64,000 nucleotides of DNA from Roseiarcus fermentans (GTDB taxonomy: Bacteria > Pseudomonadota > Alphaproteobacteria > Rhizobiales > Beijerinckiaceae). Each line of letters begins with the position of its first letter. Position 1 is the stretch's first letter. The DNA lies in NCBI RefSeq assembly GCF_003315135.1, contig NZ_QNRK01000008.1:1-64000 (forward strand), read 5' to 3'. Below are positions 1 to 9,407 of the stretch, in pieces. The notes under the pieces are model-generated. The model was given only the letters and a program-made list of their open reading frames with translations, had not been told where the DNA came from and did no database searches. The position numbers and the translations under genes were made by a program.

Positions 1-193
1 GTCGGTTGTCGGCAGTCGGCAGTCGGCGGTCGGCGGTCGGCAGTCGGCAGTCGGCGGTCGGCAGTCGGCGGTCGGCGGTCGGCGATCGGCAGTCGGCGGT
101 CGCCAGTCGGCGGTCGGCGGTTGGAGCCGACAGCCTGCTCCGCCCCCGACTGCCCAGCGGCCCGCAGGGCCGCGAACTGCCGACTGCCGACTG
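1..193. repeat. Heptamer tandem repeat with an inverted far arm
   Basis: From base 1 to about 122 the sequence is a run of roughly 17 seven-base units of the form CGGC(A/G)GT. At about 174-193 the opposite polarity appears as two ACTGCCG-type units, so the right edge can pair with the tandem array. It ends just before the stop codon of the small membrane protein at 198. Open frames through it are artefacts of the period. A short hairpin built from the same units lies at 20357-20396. Confidence 0.85.
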
Positions 194-197
194 CCTC

Positions 198-476
198 CTA
201 CTCCGCCTTTCGCTCCGCCGCCCGCCCCAGAAGCGTGATCGACAAGAAGCCGCCGATCCACGATCCGGCCGCGGCGAACAGGACATAGGCCCAGTTGGAG
301 GTGTAGCTGATGACGGCGAAGGCCGACAGCAGGTACCATGCGCTGCTCCAGGTCGCCGCGGCGAATCGCCGGCGCGCGGCGACATTGGCGGTGAACATCA
401 CGTAGACCGCGTCGGTCAGCGCCGTCGAGACGACGACGCCGGCGGCGATCAGCGGATCGAGGCTCGGCAGAATCAT
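198..476 (-). CDS. Small hypothetical membrane protein, 92 aa
   Basis: I do not recognise the family. The start was chosen at 476 because a GGGAGG ribosome-binding site lies just upstream; a longer frame to 530 has no such signal. The protein is mostly hydrophobic, with probable membrane segments at about residues 8-30, 42-59 and 61-81 and a short charged tail (RAAERKAE). It is transcribed divergently from the flavin monooxygenase at 653. A function cannot be inferred. Codon usage is GC-rich like the neighbours, which supports a real gene. Confidence 0.6.
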   Translation of the reverse strand: MILPSLDPLIAAGVVVSTALTDAVYVMFTANVAARRRFAAATWSSAWYLLSAFAVISYTSNWAYVLFAAAGSWIGGFLSITLLGRAAERKAE

Positions 477-652
477 GGATCCTCCCTTCGGGCGGCAGAG
501 CGCCCCGGCGAGGGCGGGGCCCATGGTCATGGTAGCCGATCGGGCCGGGAAGTCCGCCGCCCAGCGCCGGCGACGGGGGCTTGCGTCGCCGACGGCGGCG
601 CGGGAAAACCAACGCGGACGCTGTGTGCGACGAGGCGGAAGGGAGGAGCGCC

Positions 653-2188
653 ATGAACCTCGATCCGCGGCGAGACTGCGAAGCGCCGCTCGATGTGCTG
701 ATCGTCGGCGCCGGCCTCTCCGGCGTCGGGCTCGCCTGCACGCTGGCCCGGGACGCGCCGCACAAGACCTATGCGATCGTCGAGACCAGGGCCGCGCTCG
801 GCGGCACCTGGGATCTGTTCCGCTACCCGGGCGTGCGCTCCGATTCCGACCTGTTCACCTTCGCCTACGACTTCAAACCGTGGAAAAGCCGCAAGGCGAT
901 CGCCAGCGGCGGCGAGATCCTCGCCTACATCCAGGAGGCCGCGGCGGAGCACGGGGTTCTCGACCATATCCGCTTCCGCTGCACGGTCGTCGCCGCCGAC
1001 TGGGACGGCGCCTCGGCGCTCTGGTCGGTGCGGGTGCGTCCTGCGGACGGCGCCGAGACGATCGTCCGCTGCCGCTGGTTGTTCGGCGCGACCGGCTATT
1101 ACGACTATGATCAGGGTTATCGCCCCCGCTTTCCCGGCGAGGAGACCTTTGCCGGCCCGATCCTGCATCCGCAGGCGTGGCCCGACGATTTCGACCCCGC
1201 GGGCAAGCGGATCGCGGTGATCGGCAGCGGCGCGACGGCGGTGACGCTGGTCCCGGCGCTGGCCGAAGCCGGGGCCGAGGTCACGCAGATCCAGCGCACG
1301 CCGGGCTACGTCCTGCCGATCCCGTCGGGGGACGCGATCGCCGACTTCCTGCGCCGCTGGCTGTCGGCGAAGCGCGCGCATGCGCTCGCGCGGCGCAAGA
1401 ACGTCCTGCGCCAGAAGTGGGTCTACGCCCTGTGTCGGCGCTATCCCAAGACCGCGCGCCGCCTGATCCGCTGGGTCAACCGCAAGGCGTTGCCGGAAGC
1501 CTATCCGGTCGACGTGCATTTCAACCCGCCCTACGACCCGTGGGACCAGCGGCTGTGCGTCGTGCCCGACGGCGACCTGTTCAAGGCGATCGCCAACGGC
1601 CGGGTCGCGATCGTGACCGGCGCGATCGAGCGCTTGACCGCGACCGGCGTCCGGATGGCCTCGGGCGAGGACATCGCCGCAGACGCGATCGTCACCGCGA
1701 CCGGGCTCCGGCTGAAGATGTTCGGCGGGATCCGCCTGACGGTCGACGGCGCCCGCGTCGACCCGGCGCAAAAAATCGTGTTCAAGGGGACGATGCTCGA
1801 CGGCGTGCCGAACTTCTGCTTCGCCGTCGGCTACACCAACTCGTCGTGGACCCTGAAGGTCGGCCTCTTGTGCCGGTGGTTCTGCCGCCTGCTGAACGAA
1901 CTCGACGCCCGCGGCATGGCGGTGTGCGTAGCCGAGCGGCCGAAGGGCGAGACCGGCGCCCGCCCGCTGCTCGACTTCGGGGCCGGCTACATCAAACGCG
2001 CGCTGCACGAACTGCCGCGGCAGGGCTCGGGCTATCCCTGGGTGATGACCTTCGACTACGTCTCCGACGAGAGGCTGCTCACCCGCGGCGCGGTGGTCGA
2101 TCCGGCGATGCGGCTGACTCCCGCCCCCTCTGCCGCGCGCGCCGTCGCCGTCGGCGAGGCCCCGGCGACCGTCGCGGGCCGCGCATGA
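653..2188 (+). CDS. Baeyer-Villiger-type flavin monooxygenase, 511 aa
   Basis: Probable FAD/NADPH-dependent monooxygenase that inserts oxygen next to a carbonyl or oxidises a heteroatom in a soluble substrate. An FAD-binding Rossmann motif GAGLSG is at residues 19-24 and an NADPH-binding motif GSGATA at 191-196. Between them FAGPILHPQAWP (166-177) fits the Baeyer-Villiger fingerprint FxGxxxHxxxW, which separates these enzymes from ordinary class B flavin monooxygenases. The start at 653 has GGGAGGAG upstream; an in-frame ATG at 581 lacks such a signal. The stop overlaps by four bases the start of a broken dehydrogenase, a partner type often found beside these enzymes. The substrate is unknown. 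Confidence 0.85.
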   Translation: MNLDPRRDCEAPLDVLIVGAGLSGVGLACTLARDAPHKTYAIVETRAALGGTWDLFRYPGVRSDSDLFTFAYDFKPWKSRKAIASGGEILAYIQEAAAEHGVLDHIRFRCTVVAADWDGASALWSVRVRPADGAETIVRCRWLFGATGYYDYDQGYRPRFPGEETFAGPILHPQAWPDDFDPAGKRIAVIGSGATAVTLVPALAEAGAEVTQIQRTPGYVLPIPSGDAIADFLRRWLSAKRAHALARRKNVLRQKWVYALCRRYPKTARRLIRWVNRKALPEAYPVDVHFNPPYDPWDQRLCVVPDGDLFKAIANGRVAIVTGAIERLTATGVRMASGEDIAADAIVTATGLRLKMFGGIRLTVDGARVDPAQKIVFKGTMLDGVPNFCFAVGYTNSSWTLKVGLLCRWFCRLLNELDARGMAVCVAERPKGETGARPLLDFGAGYIKRALHELPRQGSGYPWVMTFDYVSDERLLTRGAVVDPAMRLTPAPSAARAVAVGEAPATVAGRA

Positions 2189-2310
2189 GCCCGCTCTCCC
2201 GCAAGGCCGCCGTCGCCGGGGCGGGCTCGGGCATCGGGCGGGCTCGCCGCGCGCGGCGCGCGTCGTTCTGGACGGCGTCGGGCGCGGGCGAACCGGCATC
2301 GTGGTCACCG
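2185..2310 (+). pseudogene. Truncated, frameshifted short-chain dehydrogenase remnant
   Basis: An ATGA overlap couples this ATG to the monooxygenase stop. The first residues read MSPLSRKAAVAGAGSGIGRA, which matches the N-terminal NAD(P)-binding strand and glycine motif (GxxxGIG) of short-chain dehydrogenases. The frame then loses similarity in a GC-rich stretch near 2242-2262, while another frame reads ARVVLDG, as expected for the second beta strand. After about 2300 nothing family-like remains and no YxxxK active site is present. I infer an operonic dehydrogenase destroyed by a frameshift and a large 3' deletion. Only about 40 codons survive. Confidence 0.55.
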
Positions 2311-2425
2311 CCAGGGCGGTCTGGCTCGACCGCCGATCCGGCTGTTCCCCGCCGCCTGTGTGCGCGGCGTCCCACGGCGGTTCAGACCTTCGGGGGCGAG
2401 CGCCGTCGGCATGGCGAAATTGCGA

Positions 2426-2453
2426 TTGCGAGCGCGCACAGGCGGCTTATGTA
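2426..2453 (+). promoter_or_regulatory. Candidate sigma-70-like promoter for groEL
   Basis: TTGCGA (2426-2431), a 16-base spacer and TATGTA (2448-2453) lie about 90 bases before the groEL start. No CIRCE inverted repeat (TTAGCACTC-N9-GAGTGCTAA) and no obvious RpoH-type element is visible. The match is moderate and made by eye. Confidence 0.3.
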
Positions 2454-2506
2454 AGGCTGCGGCGGGGCCGGCCCGGGAAGCGAGGGGCGCCGGCCGCCGC
2501 CTTTGA

Positions 2507-4174
<1,668 letters not shown>

Positions 4175-4240
4175 CGAGGCGCCGGGGCGCGGCGGACACG
4201 TCGCGCTCCCGGCCGACGAAAACCCGACTTTGGAGCCTTC

Positions 4241-4498
4241 ATGACGACCCGCACCTGGACCGGCATCTTGGGCGTCGGCGCGCTCGCGCTGGCCGTGTCG
4301 CTTGCGCTTCCCGCGACCGCCCAGACGACGGCCCCGGCTCCCTCGGCGCACAAGGTCCCGATGCATCCGAGCGCGCTGACGCTCGGGTCGCACCGGACGC
4401 GGCCGCATCACCAGGGCGTCGGCCGGCTCGGCAACACGCGCGGCCGCCAGCTTCACACCACGCCGATCCACGGAACCATGGCCGGCCCGCGGATCTGA
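4241..4498 (+). CDS. Small exported protein, 85 aa, unknown function
   Basis: It begins with MTTRT, a hydrophobic stretch (about residues 8-24) and a likely signal-peptidase site ATAQ-T near residue 28, so it is probably exported to the periplasm. The mature part is rich in His, Pro, Thr and Arg (HKVPMHPS, HRTRPHHQG) with no recognised domain. A GGAG ribosome-binding site lies 7 bases upstream. It follows groEL by 66 bases and might be co-transcribed with it. The histidines suggest metal binding, but that is only a guess. Confidence 0.65.
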   Translation: MTTRTWTGILGVGALALAVSLALPATAQTTAPAPSAHKVPMHPSALTLGSHRTRPHHQGVGRLGNTRGRQLHTTPIHGTMAGPRI

Positions 4499-4528
4499 GG
4501 CGCGCCGCACGGCGACCGAAGGCATCGG

Positions 4529-5524
4529 TCAAGCGGCGACGGCGACGATTTTGCGACGGATGCTCGCGGCGACGAGGCCCGTGAAGCCCATGACCAGCAT
4601 CATCCAGGTCGCGGGCTCCGGCGCGCCGGGGTCCGGGGTGGCGAGAAATGCGTGCGCCTGGCCGTTCGCGTCGATCGTTTGGCCGATGATCTGGTCGAGG
4701 TCGTTGACGCCCATCAGCCACGTCTGGCCCGAAGCGTTCGGGTCCGCAATCGTGACGGGCCCGGCGCCAGTGTAGAGATATCCAAGGACGGCGCCGGTGT
4801 CAGTGTAGTACGTACCGACGAATTGACTTCGGTCGTTGATCCCGGCGCCGAACCAATCATAAGCACCAGGAAACGGACGGGTCGTCATACCGCTTTTGTC
4901 GTAGACGATGGCGTGAGACGCTACGTAGGTGAATTCCGTTCCGACGAATTGTCCAAAATTGTTAAGTCCGCTCAGAGTCGTATAGGTGCATTCCGGACTT
5001 CTGCATTTGACGACCTGTAAAATCTGTTTGAACGCTCCGCGCTGGTAAATATAGTAGGTGTTGTCGGTTTCGGATTCAACGTCGAGACCAAGGACTTGCC
5101 CGCGGTCGTTGATGCCGATTGGGTCGAATGCATTCACGCTGGCGACGGCGCCCGGCATCTTGAAGTTCGTGAACCGGCCGAAGGAATAGAGGAAACTCAG
5201 TTCGGTTCCGCTGTCGTCGTCATAGGTCCCGACGATCTGACCCCGGTCGTTGATTCCGACCAGGGACGTGCCCGCGCTCCCGGGGACGTCGAACGTCGCG
5301 TATCGCCCGTCCCGATAGACGAAGCCGTGCGAGACATTCCCGACCGTGTCGTAGGTTCCGACGACCTCGCCGACATTGTTGATCCCGCTGACGGAGGTGC
5401 TCCCCGGAATGGATCCGGGGACGGCAATTCCGATGAAATTCCAGGTTGCCGCGCCGGCCGCGCCGGGCGACGCCGCGGCGATCAGGCCGGAGAAGGCGGC
5501 AGGGAGAAGGGCGGTCCGTCGCAT
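4529..5524 (-). CDS. PEP-CTERM surface protein with HAF repeats, 331 aa
   Basis: Predicted exported protein sorted by the exosortase/PEP-CTERM system. It has a signal peptide (MRRTALLPAAFSG, cleavage near residue 28) and ends in a PEP-CTERM tag: PEPATW at 302-307, a hydrophobic segment and RRK. The body contains six HAF-type repeats of the form G(I/V/L)N(D/N)xxxxx(V/I/L)G, such as GINNVGEVVGTY, GINDRGQIVGTY and GINDRSQFVGTY, spaced about 45-55 residues. The start at 5524 was chosen because AGGAGG lies 6 bases upstream. Its GC content is lower than its neighbours, as is common for surface proteins. It converges with the small exported gene ending at 4498. No exosortase gene lies in this window. 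Confidence 0.88.
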   Translation of the reverse strand: MRRTALLPAAFSGLIAAASPGAAGAATWNFIGIAVPGSIPGSTSVSGINNVGEVVGTYDTVGNVSHGFVYRDGRYATFDVPGSAGTSLVGINDRGQIVGTYDDDSGTELSFLYSFGRFTNFKMPGAVASVNAFDPIGINDRGQVLGLDVESETDNTYYIYQRGAFKQILQVVKCRSPECTYTTLSGLNNFGQFVGTEFTYVASHAIVYDKSGMTTRPFPGAYDWFGAGINDRSQFVGTYYTDTGAVLGYLYTGAGPVTIADPNASGQTWLMGVNDLDQIIGQTIDANGQAHAFLATPDPGAPEPATWMMLVMGFTGLVAASIRRKIVAVAA

Positions 5525-6372
5525 GATGGGCCTCCTGATCGAACAGGCGCTCAGACCCCGCTCCAAGGGCGCGGAGAGCGGGTCGATCAACGGCCTTCGA
5601 AAACGCCGCGAGGGCCGAGCGTTGCGAACAAGTCGCGTGCCGTTTCGATTGTCGACTGGACAGCGAAGAGAGCTGCGCCTTTCGTGGGACGGCGGTCTCG
5701 GCGCCGACCCGAAGGCGCAGCGTTTCGTCGCCGCATGACGCAATGGCGATGGTTGCCCACGGTAGGCGGCGATGTCCGCCGCGGTCAACCAAAAAAACAT
5801 GTTGACGTTGTCATAGAACGGCGACGGAAAACCGCATGGCGCGCGCGGGGGGCCACCAGCCGCGCGGTCCGGCGCGGAGCGGCCCTCGACCCGTCGCCCC
5901 GCGTGCGCTCGGCGCCTCTGCCGGAAATGCGCAAGGAGGGCGCCCGCAGCCGAAGGAACGTCGTCGGACGCGAACTGCGACCGAAAGCCACAGGAGCGGG
6001 GCGCCCGGCCGAGGGCGCGGCCGTCGCCGCGCCGGCGCGGTGACCTTTGGCGAAGAGGCCGAAACGCCCGCTCGCAGGCTGGAAGGCCTGCGCGCCCTTG
6101 GTCCTGTGCAGCGCCGTCCCGGCCTTCGAATTGGATGGGGCCCGGGGCGGCGTCGCGACAGGGAGGCGGCGGGGGTCGATGGACGTTCTTCGGTCAAACG
6201 GCTATGCGGGCGCCCTGATCGAGGCGCTCGCCCCGCGGCCGCCCGACGCCCGGCCTTGAGCGGCGCGGGCGCAGGCGATCGAGATCGCGAGCCGATTTGT
6301 GGATCGAATAGCCCAGCTTCGCGAAACCGAAAGCCGCTGAAACTCGAATTCAATCCGAAGGAGTATGGTCCC
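5525..6372. other. Long intergenic region, no supported gene
   Basis: This 848-base stretch separates the divergent PEP-CTERM gene and the aminotransferase. Several open frames cross it, but all are arginine- and proline-rich frames typical of noncoding GC-rich DNA. A short AT-richer patch with six consecutive A residues lies near 5790-5815 and could hold a promoter. I see no RNA gene, riboswitch or clean hairpin. Confidence 0.5.
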
Positions 6373-7563
6373 GTGTTCGAAGCGCTCGTCGCCCAGCCGC
6401 CCGACGCCCTGCTGGGCCTGATCAAGGCCTACAATTCCGACAGCCGGGCGAAGAAAGTCGACCTCGGCGTCGGCGTCTATCGCGACGCGGACGGGAACAC
6501 GCCGGTGCTGAAGGCCGTCAAGGCGGCGGAAACGATCCTGCTCGAAACGCAGGACAGCAAGAAGTACCTCGGGCCGGAAGGCGACATCGGCTTCACCACG
6601 CGGCTCGAGCCGATCGTCTTCGGCGCCCGCCACCGGCTCGCGGGCCGGCTCGCGGCGCTCCAGACCCCGGGCGGGACGGGCGCGCTGCGGCTCGGCGCCG
6701 AACTTCTCCACGCGGCGAGGCCCGGAACCAAGGTCCACCTCGGCGCGCCGACCTGGCCCAATCACGCGCCGATCTTTCGCGCCGCGGGGCTCGCGATCGA
6801 GACGCACCCCTTCGCCGATCTCGCGACGCAGGCGGTCGATTTCGACGGCGTGCGCGCCGGACTCGCCAGGGCCGCGCCGGGCGACGTCGTCCTGCTGCAC
6901 GGCTGCTGCCACAACCCGACCGGCATCGATTTTTCCCGGACGCAATGGGAGGAGATCGCGGCGACGCTGGCGGCGCGGAAGCTCGTGCCGTTCATCGATC
7001 TCGCCTATCAGGGCCTCGGCGACGGGCTCGAGGAGGACGCGTGGGCGACGCGGCTCGTGCTCGACGCCGTCGACGAGGCGCTGGTCGCCTATTCCTGCGA
7101 CAAGAATTTCGGCCTCTACCGCGACCGCGTCGGCGCGCTCACCGTGATCGCCCGCGATGCGCGCGAGGCGGCGACGACGGCGACCAATCTCGCGGCGCTG
7201 GCGCGGGTCGCCTGGTCGATGCCGCCCGACCACGGGGCCGCCGCGGTGCGGATCGTGCTCGAACGCCCCGACCTCGTCGCGATGTGGCGCGCAGAGCTCG
7301 ATGTCATGCGCGGCCGGATCAACGCCAACCGCGCCGCGCTCGCCGACGCCGACCCGGGTCTCGCCTTCATCCGCGATCAGCGTGGCCTGTTCTCGAACCT
7401 CGCCATGACCAAGGCGCAGTCGCAGGCGCTGAGTGGCCGCCACGCGATCTATTGCACCGGTTCCGGCCGGATCAACGTCGCCGGCATGCAGCCGGGCGAC
7501 GCGGGCGCGATCGTGGCCGCGCTGCGGGCGGAGGGGTGCCTCACGGAGAAGGCCGCGGCCTGA
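6373..7563 (+). CDS. tyrB: Aromatic/aspartate aminotransferase (class I), 396 aa
   Basis: PLP-dependent transaminase exchanging an amino group between an aromatic or acidic amino acid and 2-oxoglutarate. Class I landmarks of the AspC/TyrB branch are present: HGCCHNPTG (177-185), IDLAYQG with Asp209 and Tyr212, and SCDKNFGLYRDRVG with the PLP lysine at Lys244. The GTG start at 6373 has AAGGAG about 10 bases upstream, and the protein then begins MFEALVAQPPD as in the family. The frame is open further upstream, but that part is low-complexity and not family-like. Aromatic versus aspartate specificity is not settled. Confidence 0.9.
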   Translation: MFEALVAQPPDALLGLIKAYNSDSRAKKVDLGVGVYRDADGNTPVLKAVKAAETILLETQDSKKYLGPEGDIGFTTRLEPIVFGARHRLAGRLAALQTPGGTGALRLGAELLHAARPGTKVHLGAPTWPNHAPIFRAAGLAIETHPFADLATQAVDFDGVRAGLARAAPGDVVLLHGCCHNPTGIDFSRTQWEEIAATLAARKLVPFIDLAYQGLGDGLEEDAWATRLVLDAVDEALVAYSCDKNFGLYRDRVGALTVIARDAREAATTATNLAALARVAWSMPPDHGAAAVRIVLERPDLVAMWRAELDVMRGRINANRAALADADPGLAFIRDQRGLFSNLAMTKAQSQALSGRHAIYCTGSGRINVAGMQPGDAGAIVAALRAEGCLTEKAAA

Positions 7564-7740
7564 GTTCAGGGCGCCACATCGCGGGAGGGAGCGCGTCCCG
7601 CGCTCCCCGGCAGCGGGACGCCGCCGCTCCCTGGCGCGCCCAGGCGCGTCGGCCAGCCGACTTTAACCGAAGGCCGCGCGGCCGATTCGCTGGCCAAGGC
7701 CGCGACTGCGGCGGAGGCGAGGAGGAATTCGTCGACCCGG

Positions 7741-8382
7741 ATGAACAGGACCGGCTTCGCGCCGCCTGTGGAAAAAGCCAGCCCCGACGATCCGAAACAT
7801 CCGGGATGGCCGAAGGGCGAACCGAACGGGCGTGGCGGACAGTTCCGGCCCAAAGGGGACGGCGACTCGCCTGAAGGTGGACAGAACGGCGGTCCAGGCG
7901 ACGGCAAGACGGGTGCGAGTCTTCAGGCAGGCGGACGCGCGTTGGCCGAGGTCATCAAGACCGGGATACGCGGGCTGATCGCCGCGGGGATGAACGCACG
8001 GGATAATGGACGACTTGTGGTGCTGCTTGCGGAAGTCGGGCTGGACGCTCGCCCGTATATCAGCGCCTATTTCGACCCGCCGAAGACGCTCCAAGCGTTG
8101 CAGAGGGCCGCGCAAGGGCCACGTGAGACGGGATATGAGGACCACCACATCGTCGAGCAGGCGACAGCGAATCCGGATGGCAGTGAACGCGCCTTGATGG
8201 ATAGCCCCGATAATCTGGCGCGGATTCCAGCGGCAAAGCATTGGGATTTAAACAGATGGTATGAAACGCGTAGGGAACAGTTCGATGACTTGACGCCGCG
8301 CCAATATCTCCGAGGAAAAAGTTGGGAAGAACGACGGCGTGTCGGTCTTCGTGGGCTTCAATACGTTGGAGTTCTAAAATGA
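7741..8382 (+). CDS. Putative HNH-type nuclease toxin, 213 aa
   Basis: Predicted contact-dependent or polymorphic-type toxin. Residues 20-38 hold a linker (PGWPKGEPNGRGGQFRPK) of a kind I associate with rhizobial toxin proteins. The C-terminal domain carries YEDHHIVEQ (132-140; His135-His136), then Asn158 and His167 in DNLARIPAAKH, an H-N-H spacing like HNH/endonuclease VII toxins, followed by NRWYETRREQF and WEERRRVGL. No signal peptide is visible. AGGAGG lies 15 bases before the ATG, a long spacing, and the frame is open back to 7564 without another good start. Its stop overlaps the immunity start as ATGA. GC content falls sharply toward the 3' end, suggesting horizontal acquisition. Confidence 0.65.
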   Translation: MNRTGFAPPVEKASPDDPKHPGWPKGEPNGRGGQFRPKGDGDSPEGGQNGGPGDGKTGASLQAGGRALAEVIKTGIRGLIAAGMNARDNGRLVVLLAEVGLDARPYISAYFDPPKTLQALQRAAQGPRETGYEDHHIVEQATANPDGSERALMDSPDNLARIPAAKHWDLNRWYETRREQFDDLTPRQYLRGKSWEERRRVGLRGLQYVGVLK

Positions 8383-8756
8383 AAGAGATAGACTATTCAT
8401 CAAAGTCGACAAGCGAGCTAATAAAGATATTTGAACAAGCGTGTTTGGAACAATATGACACGTACATAACTGACGATCTCGAAACATATGATAGAAATTA
8501 TGATATTCAAAAACTTGTGACCAAGGAATTAGCATTTCGGGGGCAATCCGACAGAAGATCGCTATTGGCGCTGCTAAGTCACGAAAACCCAGAAGTTCGT
8601 CTTCGGGCGGCCAAGCGCGTCTATCCTGTAGCGCGTGATCAGGCTCGAAAATGCTTGGAAGCTCTCGCCGCGGCTAACTTACCGGGCACACAATCCCTCG
8701 ACGCCGGGATGACGTTGTCGCGGCTGGGGGAAGTTCCGGACTGCCTTGATCATTGA
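8379..8756 (+). CDS. DUF2019 protein, probable immunity protein 1, 125 aa
   Basis: Small, acidic, helical protein of the DUF2019 type (FEQACLEQYDTY near the start; LLSHENPEVRLRAAKRVYPV in the middle resembles a HEAT repeat). Because its ATG overlaps the TGA of the HNH toxin gene, the simplest reading is a cognate antidote made by translational coupling. It resembles the second copy at 8996-9370 along its full length and the fragment at 8783-8926. The 5' half is strikingly AT-rich for this genome. DUF2019 has no biochemical function that I can cite; the immunity role is inferred from context. Confidence 0.8.
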   Translation: MKEIDYSSKSTSELIKIFEQACLEQYDTYITDDLETYDRNYDIQKLVTKELAFRGQSDRRSLLALLSHENPEVRLRAAKRVYPVARDQARKCLEALAAANLPGTQSLDAGMTLSRLGEVPDCLDH

Positions 8757-8782
8757 ATTTTTGGCGATTGCACACAGATTGC

Positions 8783-8926
8783 AAGCGCGTCTATCCAGTG
8801 GCTCGCGATGAAGCGCGAAAATACCTGGAAGCCCTTGTCGCGGCTGACTTACCCGACATGCAATCCCTCGACGCCGGGATGACGTTGTTCCGGCTGGGGG
8901 AAGTTCCGGACTGTCTCGATCATTGA
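8783..8926 (+). pseudogene. Truncated DUF2019 immunity copy, C-terminal 47 residues
   Basis: This stretch translates from KRVYPVARDEARKYLEAL to LGEVPDCLDH and a stop, nearly identical to the last 47 residues of the protein ending at 8756 (KRVYPVARDQARKCLEAL to LGEVPDCLDH). No start codon or N-terminal half remains: the 26 bases before it join the sequence after the first gene's stop directly to the middle of the reading frame. It is a deletion remnant of another immunity cassette. Confidence 0.9.
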
Positions 8927-8942
8927 ACTATGGCGGTCTGTT

Positions 8943-8999
8943 CACCTGAACAACGAAGGTCGCTTCGAAGATCTTCGAGAGACCGGGGTATTGAAATGA
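8943..8999 (+). pseudogene. Relic of a second HNH-toxin C-terminus
   Basis: The frame ending at the TGA at 8997-8999 reads HLNNEGRFEDLRETGVLK and stop. The intact toxin ends LRGLQYVGVLK, also in an ATGA overlap with its immunity gene. The shared GVLK-stop, the preceding L-R, and the identical coupling to a DUF2019 start argue that this is the last 18 codons of a lost toxin. Upstream it joins the end of the truncated immunity copy. Confidence 0.6.
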
Positions 9000-9370
9000 C
9001 CGAAAGCCCCTACGCGTCCGTGTCAGTCGGCGAACTTGTCAAACGATTCGAGGAGACTTGTCTGGAACAATATGACACGTATGTTACGGGCGATATTAAT
9101 CTATACAATAGTGGCTATGATACGCAAGTCGATATAGTCAAAGAATTGACATTCCGCGGACCTGATGCACGCAGATCATTGATGGTGCTGCTAACGCATG
9201 AGAACCCTCAAGTCCGTCTCCGCGCCGCCAAACGCGTCTACCCAGTCGCAAGGGAAGAGGCAAGACGCTGTCTCGAGGACCTTGCGGCCTCGGGATGGCC
9301 GGATCAATCTCTCGCTGCGGGAATGACCTTGTCCCGGCTGGAAGACGTTCCGGACTGCCTCGATCATTGA
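8996..9370 (+). CDS. DUF2019 protein, probable immunity protein 2, 124 aa
   Basis: Full-length paralogue of the protein at 8379-8756: both contain CLEQYDTY, RRSL, HENPxVRLRAAKRVYPVAR and end VPDCLDH. The start at 8996 was chosen because MTESPYASV aligns with the N-terminus of the first copy and overlaps the relic toxin stop as ATGA; an earlier in-frame ATG at 8930 lies in the toxin relic. Its own toxin is gone, so it is an orphan immunity gene that may protect against siblings delivering the missing toxin. Confidence 0.8.
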   Translation: MTESPYASVSVGELVKRFEETCLEQYDTYVTGDINLYNSGYDTQVDIVKELTFRGPDARRSLMVLLTHENPQVRLRAAKRVYPVAREEARRCLEDLAASGWPDQSLAAGMTLSRLEDVPDCLDH

Positions 9371-9407
9371 ATTTTGGAGTCATCAGAATCAGACGCAGAT
9401 TTCAACG

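Noticed and set aside
1-122. CRISPR array
   Set aside because: The period is seven bases with no unique spacers.
527-2308. Long minus-strand open frame opposite the flavin monooxygenase
   Set aside because: Arg/Asp/Gly-rich composition with no family; the plus strand has clear Rossmann and Baeyer-Villiger motifs and a ribosome-binding site.
5836-6372. N-terminal extension of the aminotransferase
   Set aside because: The extension is Arg/Pro-rich and not family-like, whereas the GTG at 6373 has a ribosome-binding site and a conserved start.
5811-6425. 204-residue minus-strand open frame upstream of the aminotransferase
   Set aside because: Composition typical of noncoding GC-rich DNA; no ribosome-binding site or domain.
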